64,000 nt of DNA, from the NCBI RefSeq assembly GCF_029989365.1, contig NZ_JAPRAQ010000009.1, positions 186,001 through 250,000 of the forward strand, read 5' to 3'. Source of the stretch: Bradyrhizobium sp. Arg816. Its GTDB lineage: Bacteria; Pseudomonadota; Alphaproteobacteria; Rhizobiales; Xanthobacteraceae. This document shows, piece by piece, positions 52,224 to 58,272 of the stretch. Under the pieces are notes generated by a model, which did not search any database, had not been told where the DNA came from, and worked only from the letters and a program-made list of their open reading frames with translations. The position numbers and the translations under genes are program-made. Position 1 is the first letter of the stretch. Every line of letters starts with the position of its first letter.

Positions 52224-52520
52224 TCACCGCGCCCCGCCGCCCTGATCGCGGATCGCGCCGAGATGCTCGTTGATGCGGAAGACGATCAGGATCAGCTCCG
52301 CGGCGATGCGCGAGAACACGATGCCGACGACGATGCTCGCGATCGACGACAGCAGCACCAGGAAGCCCCCGAACGGGCTGATCGCCATCGTCGCGAGACC
52401 GGAGAAGATTCCGGAAAGGCCGAACAGGCAGATCAGCGCGATCACCAGCCAGTAGAAGGTCTTGATGATCGTCGGCGTGATGAAGCGGTCCCATTGAAAC
52501 AGGTCGCTGAATGAAAACAT
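52224..52520 (-). CDS. DUF4282 membrane protein
   Basis: 98 residues: FSFSDLFQWDRFITPTIIK, then two membrane helices (about 19-42 and 48-70) and the motif RIAAELILIVFRINEHL, which matches the small DUF4282 membrane family. Function unknown. ATG 52520 is chosen over the frame opening at 52550. Divergent from the MaoC pair. Confidence 0.8.
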   Translation of the reverse strand: MFSFSDLFQWDRFITPTIIKTFYWLVIALICLFGLSGIFSGLATMAISPFGGFLVLLSSIASIVVGIVFSRIAAELILIVFRINEHLGAIRDQGGGAR

Positions 52521-52701
52521 TGCTCTCCCCAGGGCAAATCGGGACTTCAAATCGGGCCTCGACCGACGGATCCTGGCCCTTGGCTGATCCGACTCAGATC
52601 AACGCCGCCGCGTCTTATGTAGCACGAGCCATGCGGGCCAGCGGGTTGAGATTGCCGCAAAGTGCGGCCACAATCTGTCATTTCCGCCAACCAATCCCAA
52701 G

Positions 52702-53154
52702 ATGCCCCTGACCTTCGAAGATTTCCCGCCCGGCCGGTTCGGAACATTCGGCCCGCGCCATGTCACCCGCGACGAGATCTTGGCTTTCGCCGCCGAGTTC
52801 GATCCACAGCCGATGCACCTCGATGAGGAGGCCGCGGCCAACAGCATGCTGCGCGGCCTGTCCGGCTCGGGCTGGCATCTCTGCTCGCTGATGATGCGGA
52901 TGATGGCCGATGGCTTCATCACGCGCGCCGCTTCGCTCGGCTCGCCCGGCGTTGACGAGGTGCGCTGGCTGTCGCCCTTGCGGCCCGGCGACGATCTCAT
53001 GCTCGACGTCGACGTGCTGGAGGCGCGCGCCTCGAAGAGCCGCCCCGAGCTCGGCATCGTCAAGTTCAAATGCACGGTGCGCAATGCCAGGGGCGAGGCG
53101 CTGTGCGAAATGACGTCGCCGATCATGATCAAGCGGCGCGAGGGAGCAGTCTGA
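52702..53154 (+). CDS. MaoC-like hydratase, first of a pair
   Basis: 150-residue single hotdog (R-specific enoyl-CoA hydratase type). The hydratase motif is AAEFDPQPMHLDEEAA, with catalytic Asp and His, followed by GLSGSGWHLCSLMMRM. Its stop overlaps the start of a second MaoC gene by one base. The two proteins share the FDPQ-x-x-HLDEE block and may form a heterodimer. Probable acyl-CoA or acyl-thioester hydration; substrate unknown. Confidence 0.88.
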   Translation: MPLTFEDFPPGRFGTFGPRHVTRDEILAFAAEFDPQPMHLDEEAAANSMLRGLSGSGWHLCSLMMRMMADGFITRAASLGSPGVDEVRWLSPLRPGDDLMLDVDVLEARASKSRPELGIVKFKCTVRNARGEALCEMTSPIMIKRREGAV

Positions 53155-53633
53155 TGCCCTTCTTCGAGGAGATCGAGATCGGTCACCGCCGCGAGATCGG
53201 CGCCTATACGTTCACCGCGGAGTCCATCAAGATTTTCGCCGCAAAGTTCGATCCGCAACGCTTCCACCTCGACGAGGAGGAAGGCAAGAACTCGCTGTTC
53301 GGCGGGCTCGCCGCCTCGGGCTGGCATGTCGGCTCGGCCGGCATGAGCCTGCTTGTCGCCGACGGCCAGCGTGTGGCGCGTGAGGCCGCTTCGCGCGGCG
53401 AGGAGGTCGCGGTGTGGGGCCCGTCGCCGGGCTTTCGCGATCTGCGCTGGATCAGGCCGGTGCTCGCCGGCGACACCGTGGCCTACGTCAACGAAGTCAT
53501 CGACAAGCGCAGCTCGGCCTCGCGCCTCGGCTGGGGCATTCTGACGGCCCGCACCACCGGCACCAACCAGCGCGGCGAGGAGGTCTATTCCATCACCGCC
53601 AGCGCCTTCGTGCCGATGCGGAAGGGCGTGTAA
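53154..53633 (+). CDS. MaoC-like hydratase, second of a pair
   Basis: 159 residues. AAKFDPQRFHLDEEEGKNS carries the hydratase Asp and His; LFGGLAASGWHVGSAGMSLL parallels the same part of its neighbour. ATG 53154 is coupled to the preceding stop. Both subunits look catalytically complete, unlike pairs where one partner has lost the motif. Confidence 0.88.
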   Translation: MPFFEEIEIGHRREIGAYTFTAESIKIFAAKFDPQRFHLDEEEGKNSLFGGLAASGWHVGSAGMSLLVADGQRVAREAASRGEEVAVWGPSPGFRDLRWIRPVLAGDTVAYVNEVIDKRSSASRLGWGILTARTTGTNQRGEEVYSITASAFVPMRKGV

Positions 53634-53664
53634 TTTAGAATCGATCGAGCCGCGGCTTCCTTAA

Positions 53665-53690
53665 CCTCTCCCCTTAAGAACGGGGAGAGG
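53665..53690. terminator. Hairpin after the MaoC pair
   Basis: Nine-bp stem CCTCTCCCC / GGGGAGAGG with an 8-nt loop, 31 bases after the stop. Same CCCTCTCC type as at 25031 and 62957; probable terminator, with a short A-rich stretch following. Confidence 0.55.
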
Positions 53691-53872
53691 GAGAAAAGAG
53701 AAACCGAGCGAGTGTTGCCTCCGCGCTATGGACGCGATTCCGGGCGGCTGCCATAAGCCCCCGAGATGGCTGGCCCGCGAAGCAGCTGGCGGAACCATCG
53801 AGTTGCTAACCAATTATGAACCTGTCGCTGTCTAATTGAAACGAATTGGGCAGAGAACAGGGGACGAGGACC

Positions 53873-54019
53873 ATGGCAGACCGCGGCGCACTCAAGCTGG
53901 TGGGATTTATCTTTGCGACCGCGACGCTGGCAGTGATGCTGGTCGCCGGCATGGTGGTGAAGGGCTATGCCGATGGCGGCTACACCCTGGAAGCCTCGAC
54001 GGTCGACGCGAGCCGTTAA
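53873..54019 (+). CDS. Small single-helix membrane protein (48 aa)
   Basis: 48 codons from ATG 53873 to TAA 54019, preceded by GGGACGAGGACC. The product has one hydrophobic helix (LVGFIFATATLAVMLVAGMV) and a polar tail (YADGGYTLEASTVDASR), so it is probably a small inner-membrane protein. No family recognised. A good ribosome site and the helix support it. Confidence 0.6.
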   Translation: MADRGALKLVGFIFATATLAVMLVAGMVVKGYADGGYTLEASTVDASR

Positions 54020-54058
54020 GGGCTCGTTAACTTTTCGCGCCGCCTTCCGGGCCCGCCG

Positions 54059-54196
54059 TCAGCGGCTATAGACGAACGCCAGCACCGCGATCGCGATCGC
54101 CAGCAATCCGACGAAGCGCAGCATGATCGTGCCGAACTGGTTCGGCGCGGGCCGCAGCGGGATAGGGTCCGTATTGTCGGGCCGAATGCTTTCCAT
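54059..54196 (-). CDS. Small single-helix membrane protein (45 aa)
   Basis: 45 codons from ATG 54196 with GGGGA eight bases upstream: MESIRPDNTDPIPLRPAPNQ, then a C-terminal helix (FVGLLAIAIAVLAFVYSR). A tail-anchored topology is suggested. The frame is open to 54370 but that part lies in a repeat. Convergent with the 48-residue protein gene. Function unknown. Confidence 0.55.
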   Translation of the reverse strand: MESIRPDNTDPIPLRPAPNQFGTIMLRFVGLLAIAIAVLAFVYSR

Positions 54197-54513
54197 CTGA
54201 AATGTCCCCAGGCCCGGCCGCAAGGCTGCGGGCGCTTGGCATTGGTCGGCGCCGGGGCGCGGAGGGTTCAAAGGGGATGTTGTCGCCCGCGCGGCGCTCA
54301 CCAAACCCTCCGTCGTCATGCCCCGCGAAGGCGGGGCATCCAGTACGCCGCGGCTTCTCGGCTCAATCACTGTCGTCTCTGGAATACTGGATCACCCGCT
54401 TTCGCGGGTGATGACGCCTGTACAGGAGAGACGGAGTACCGCTTCACTCTCGCGAATCAAAACCGCCGCGCCCCTTGCGGAACGCGGCGGCTGGTGATGC
54501 CAGACGTGAGTGA
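54197..54513. other. Intergenic region, mostly repeat
   Basis: No gene supported. It includes the repeat at 54315-54416 and, beyond it, about 100 bases before the 3' end of the 140-residue protein gene. Confidence 0.5.
54315..54416. repeat. Interspersed palindromic repeat, GTCATGCCCC variant
   Basis: Starts GTCATGCCCCGCGAAGGCGGG and ends CCCGCTTTCGCGGGTGATGAC; inner CATCCAGTA and TACTGGATCA pair. Same plan as the ATGCCCGGG elements but with diverged arms. Confidence 0.7.
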
Positions 54514-54936
54514 TCAGCTGTTGCGCAGGCCGTCGGCGGCGCGCTTCCACTGCGCGACGTTGTCGGCGATCATGCGGGTCGACTTCATCGCGGCCTGGCT
54601 GAGCTGGGCATAGCCGGAGATCTCGCGCTGGACGCGCTGGCCTTCGGCATGGAGCAGGTCGCGCAGGCTCTCGAGCTCGGAGATCAGGTTCTCGATCTCG
54701 GCGAGCGAGGTGCCGGCGACGCGCTGGATCAGCGAGTTGACGTTGGTGACGGTGGCTTCCGCGCTCGGATCGAGCGGCGGCGCGTCGGTGGTGCCCGATG
54801 CCGGCCGGCGCAGATAGGCGATGTCGTTGCGGACGAAGTCACGGATGCCGGCTTCGACTTCCGTCACTGCGGCGAGGTTGTTGTCGACCGTCTCGGTCTC
54901 GGTGGATTCGGTCTTTTCCGGACGCATGGCGTTCAT
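54514..54936 (-). CDS. Hypothetical helical protein
   Basis: 140 residues, no signal or membrane segment. Acidic/Thr-rich N-terminus, then helices with heptad character (IENLISELESLRDLLHAEGQ, RVQREISGYAQLSQAAMKST). The end MIADNVAQWKRAADGLRNS resembles helical phasin-like or flagellar-accessory tails, but no family is assigned. A single gene upstream of a secreted protein gene on the same strand. Confidence 0.65.
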   Translation of the reverse strand: MNAMRPEKTESTETETVDNNLAAVTEVEAGIRDFVRNDIAYLRRPASGTTDAPPLDPSAEATVTNVNSLIQRVAGTSLAEIENLISELESLRDLLHAEGQRVQREISGYAQLSQAAMKSTRMIADNVAQWKRAADGLRNS

Positions 54937-55188
54937 CGTTATTCCCCTGTTCGCGTTGAGCGCAGCGCGAGGGTCCCCCGCACGACGAGTTCGGTCATTC
55001 GACTAGGGCGTCGGATTTTGACCGCAACTTGGCCGAGATACGGCAAGGGCGGACGATTCGGGGGCTTTGCCGTGGCGTATGGTTACGAGTGTCTGAATGG
55101 CCGGGGGTAACGAAGTTCCATCCCCCTCATGGTTCGAGACGCGCGTTCCGAGTTCCTCAGGATGAGGGGAGAGAGTGGAGCGCTTAAG

Positions 55189-56112
55189 CTACCAGCTCTT
55201 CTTGAAGCCCGCCGTCAGGCTCTTGTTGATCGCGCCCTGCGAGGTCTCGCCGACCGAGCCGGAGACGGTGACGTTGTCGAACAGCTTTTGCTCGGCGCCG
55301 ACCTTGCGCAGCCATTTGTCGTCGGTGGTCGACAGCGACTGGCCGGCGGTGATGCTGGTGCCGGTGTCGGTGAGGGTGACCTTGGCGGTCTGATCCGTCT
55401 CGTAGTTGCGCGTGACGTGCCCGCCGACGCCCGGCACCGCGGTGGTGCCCTGCTGGTTGACGCTGTAGCCGTTCTGGAGCGTCAGCGACGTGTCGCTCGA
55501 CAGCGGCACCGACTTGATCAGCGACGCTCCGATCTTGCTCTGCTCGGCGCCGGGATCGACCCGGGCTTCCACCGCGGTCTTGTCCCAGATCGAGCCGGCG
55601 CCCGGCGCGGTCGCCGCCGCCCAGGCGCTGCCGGATGATTGCGGCAGGCTGCCACCATTGGTGGCCTTCTGCGCCAGCAGCTCGGACATCGTCCGCGGCT
55701 CGCTCGTCACCGTCATGTCGGCGCCGATGCGGGCGTCCCAGAACGAGGAGACCGACTGCTTCACCGTCACCGCCGAGGAGCCGTTGGCATTCGCGTTCGA
55801 CGACCAGTTCAGGCCGTCCTTGGCGGCGGCCTGGGCGCGCTTCTTGGCGGCCATGACGTCGTTGCCGGTGCCGGCGTCGACCGCGAGCTGGCTCCAGTCG
55901 AGCTTGTCGACGTCGATGCCTTTGAGCACGTCGGGGTCGTTGACGTCGGGGGCCTCGGCGGTCTCTGCGGCCTCGGCCTCATTGTCGGGCGCGGCCGCGG
56001 CGGGAGAGAACGGCGGAATGATCTGCGCCGAGACCGTCAGAACCGAGCCTAAAATGAATGTGGCCGCCAGCACCGGCAGCCTGGTCCAGCCAAAACCTGT
56101 CGAGAATTCCAT
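55189..56112 (-). CDS. Exported protein, possible outer-membrane barrel
   Basis: 307 residues. A hydrophobic signal segment (LPVLAATFILGSVLTVSA) precedes an Ala/Glu/Pro-rich stretch (about 38-60), then alternating short beta-prone segments rich in Ser/Thr/Gly (TSLTLQNGYSV, TAKVTLTDTGTSITAGQSL, NVTVSGSVGETSQGAINKSL) and a terminal aromatic, TAGFKKSW. The repeated Thr/Ser strands and last-residue Trp suggest a small barrel or surface protein. No named family recognised. Confidence 0.65.
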   Translation of the reverse strand: MEFSTGFGWTRLPVLAATFILGSVLTVSAQIIPPFSPAAAAPDNEAEAAETAEAPDVNDPDVLKGIDVDKLDWSQLAVDAGTGNDVMAAKKRAQAAAKDGLNWSSNANANGSSAVTVKQSVSSFWDARIGADMTVTSEPRTMSELLAQKATNGGSLPQSSGSAWAAATAPGAGSIWDKTAVEARVDPGAEQSKIGASLIKSVPLSSDTSLTLQNGYSVNQQGTTAVPGVGGHVTRNYETDQTAKVTLTDTGTSITAGQSLSTTDDKWLRKVGAEQKLFDNVTVSGSVGETSQGAINKSLTAGFKKSW

Positions 56113-56494
56113 CGTCCTGCCCGCGAGCCCAACGCATGCTTGCCGCCACTATAGTGTGGCCTTCGGTGATGACCATGCGCCATTCGGTCCGCTCAACACA
56201 TGGTGATCTATCGTTGCGAAATTGTGGCGGCTCGCCTCGGCCACAGCATGATCCGGACCCGAAGGGCCGCGCCAGCGCAAAGCGTGCAGCGGTTTTCCCT
56301 CGCGACAAACGCGGAACGCGTTTGCGCGGAGATATGCTCAAACAACAAAAATAACGAACCAACGGGCCGCGCGAAAGGCGCGCGCCCGATGACGAGCTTC
56401 GCCACGACGACATCCGGCGGGGCTGGAGGCCAGGACGCGGGTCGGGCGAGCATCAATCATCGGTCCCGGCAAGGGGGGCCCGTTGGCGTCCCCC
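56113..56494. other. Intergenic region with a dispersed repeat
   Basis: No gene supported. The repeat at 56245-56346 takes up the centre; flanks carry the promoter side of the exported-protein gene and the 3' end of the NTF2-like gene. Confidence 0.5.
56245..56346. repeat. Interspersed repeat, CGCGACAAACGCG family (copy 2)
   Basis: Starts AGCATGATCCGGACCC and ends ATATGCTCAAACAA. About 50 bp (56284-56333) are identical to 7134-7183, including the CAAACGCG-GAA-CGCGTTTG hairpin; this copy has a longer 5' segment. Confidence 0.8.
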
Positions 56495-56935
56495 TCAGCC
56501 GACGCGGGTCATCTTCGGCAGATGAATGGCGCGGCCGAGTGCCTGTTCGACCAGATCGAAGGTGTCGACCAGCACGCGCATGCTGATCAGCTTGCCCGCC
56601 CTGAACTGGGCGAACTGCGCGACCCGCAAGCTGATCGGCTTGTCGGAGTCCAGCGCGGTCAGCGAATAGCGCAGCATCGAGGCGGCGGAATCCACGCCGA
56701 GCATGATGCTCTCGCGGTCGAAGCGGCGGACACGGAAATTGTCGGCGAGCTGGCGGATGACGTCGAGCACGGCGTCCCGGCCCTGGCGCGCGCCGAGGAA
56801 CGGAAACATGTCGATCGGGCCGTAGATCGCCCACTCGACGTCCTCGTCGATCAGGGACTCGATGTCACTGAAATCCCGGTCGTTCACCGCGCGGTGCAAC
56901 GCGCGCGAGAAACGCCAGAGGCTGTGCTCTGTCAT
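56495..56935 (-). CDS. NTF2-like (SnoaL-fold) protein A
   Basis: 146 residues. Cone-shaped NTF2 fold: helix RALHRAVNDRDFSDIESLID, then EDVEWAIYGPIDMFPFLGAR, QGRDAVLDVIRQLADNFRVR and strands ending FAQFRAGKLISMRVLVDTFD. Such proteins are isomerases, hydrolases or ligand binders; no catalytic pair is obvious. Paralogous to the neighbour at 57168-57620 (APIDVLPH versus GPIDMFPF; VDTFDLVEQ versus IDSYDLVQQ). ATG 56935 chosen. A motif shared with the paralogue lies 122 bases upstream. Confidence 0.8.
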   Translation of the reverse strand: MTEHSLWRFSRALHRAVNDRDFSDIESLIDEDVEWAIYGPIDMFPFLGARQGRDAVLDVIRQLADNFRVRRFDRESIMLGVDSAASMLRYSLTALDSDKPISLRVAQFAQFRAGKLISMRVLVDTFDLVEQALGRAIHLPKMTRVG

Positions 56936-57056
56936 TTGGGGGCGTCCTGAAGCTGGCTTGCAGAAAAAAACGGAAAACAACCCCATGCACAGCAATGTGC
57001 CCCGGGGCCGCTCAACTCATTTGTATACGAATAAAATACGCAACTTCGGCCAAAAC

Positions 57057-57073
57057 GCAATTCACGTTTTTGC
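57057..57073 (-). promoter_or_regulatory. Shared motif upstream of NTF2-like gene A
   Basis: GCAATTCACGTTTTTGC on the plus strand, 122 bases upstream of the gene A start, in an AT-rich stretch. GCAATT-N-ACG-N-TT matches the site before gene B at almost the same distance. Function as an operator is inferred. Confidence 0.35.
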
Positions 57074-57167
57074 AATGCACAATTGATGCGGCTTTGTGAG
57101 ATTTACAACAGAACCCCGTAATCTCCCGGTCTCTGCTTCACCTCTGCCCGTAAGAAAGGAAGAAGGG

Positions 57168-57620
57168 TCATCCCCCGTCGGCCCGCGCGCCCACGATCAG
57201 CGGCCCGATCTCCCGCTCCAGCACCTGCTGCACCAGATCATAGGAATCGATGATCTCGCGGATCTGCGCCACCAGTCCGCCCCGGAAGCTATAGAACACC
57301 GCCATGTCGAACTGCACGACGCGATCGTTGCTGCGCTTCTTGAAGTAGGTGTGCAGGTAGGTCGCGACCTCGTCGCCGTCGGCGAGGATGTGCGGCGCCT
57401 TGTAGCGGATTTCGGAATAGCGCGACCAGACCGTCTGCCACAGCGCACGCAATTCGGCCTTGCCGTGGCGCGGCACCATGTGCGGCAGCACGTCGATCGG
57501 CGCGTGGGTGAGAAAGTCGACGTCGTCGGTGCAGCACGACAGCGCGGCCTCGATATCGCCGCGCCCAAAACTGTCCAGCAGATGCAGCACGCGTTGCCTG
57601 TTCAGCGATTCAACCGTCAT
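57168..57620 (-). CDS. NTF2-like (SnoaL-fold) protein B
   Basis: 150 residues: VLHLLDSFGRGDIEAALSCC, TDDVDFLTHAPIDVLPHMVP, GKAELRALWQTVWSRYSEIR and strands VVQFDMAVFYSFRGGLVAQI. Paralogue of protein A. ATG 57620 follows GGGAGCGGC. The polar pocket residues His (LTHAPID, LPHMVP) might bind a small ligand. Both genes read leftward with more than 220 bases between them, so each probably has its own promoter. Confidence 0.8.
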   Translation of the reverse strand: MTVESLNRQRVLHLLDSFGRGDIEAALSCCTDDVDFLTHAPIDVLPHMVPRHGKAELRALWQTVWSRYSEIRYKAPHILADGDEVATYLHTYFKKRSNDRVVQFDMAVFYSFRGGLVAQIREIIDSYDLVQQVLEREIGPLIVGARADGG

Positions 57621-57745
57621 GCCGCTCCCGCCCTCGTGGAGTGTGGAATGCAAACGCCGATGCGGGCTCTGCGGGTCCATCAATCCGCAAAAACACAGGC
57701 GTCCGGATCATATGACGCGCAGATGCAATACCGGGTTCATGATAT

Positions 57746-57760
57746 GCAATTAACGGTTGC
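57746..57760 (-). promoter_or_regulatory. Shared motif upstream of NTF2-like gene B
   Basis: GCAATTAACGGTTGC on the plus strand, 126 bases upstream of the gene B start. GCAA/TTGC ends form an inverted repeat. Matches the gene A site at about 12 of 16 positions, in the same orientation. Confidence 0.35.
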
Positions 57761-57915
57761 GTTTATGGTCGCCTGCACGAATTCAAGCGGATTTTCGTGG
57801 CCCCCGATGACGCCGCATGCAAACCGGCGGGCGCGCCCCGCCATGCACGGCGCACTGGAACCCGCGCCCATCGGTGCTCGTTGAGACGCCGAAAACTGAT
57901 CCGGAGACATCGATC

Positions 57916-58152
57916 ATGAAATCCCCGCTTCTCACCGTCGCCGCAGCACTTCTGATGCTGGGCGCGACCTCCGCCGCCAACGCCAAGGGCTGCATCAAGG
58001 GCGCCGTCGTCGGCGGCGTCGCCGGCCATTATGCCGGCCATCACGGCGTCCTGGGCGCCGCCGCCGGCTGCCTCTACGGCAGGCATCACGCCAAGGAGCA
58101 GGACAAGCAGCAGCAACAGCAGGGCCAGGTGAACGGGCAGGGGAAGTTGTAG
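57916..58152 (+). CDS. Small glycine-rich exported protein
   Basis: 78 residues: signal peptide (LLTVAAALLMLGATSAANA), then a glycine-zipper-like stretch (GAVVGGVAGHYAGHHGVLGA) with several histidines and two cysteines, and a Gln-rich tail (EQDKQQQQQGQVNGQGKL). Glycine-zipper proteins often insert in membranes. GGAGACATCGATC precedes the ATG. Convergent with uvrB. Function unknown. Confidence 0.7.
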   Translation: MKSPLLTVAAALLMLGATSAANAKGCIKGAVVGGVAGHYAGHHGVLGAAAGCLYGRHHAKEQDKQQQQQGQVNGQGKL

Positions 58153-58272
58153 GCGCGAACGGCACCACATGCTCCCTCGTCATTCCGGGGTGCCGCAAAG
58201 CGGCGAGCTATGACGCGCAATTGCGCATCTGAGAATCCATAGCCCCGACAAGCGCGGACGACACTCCGTCGT

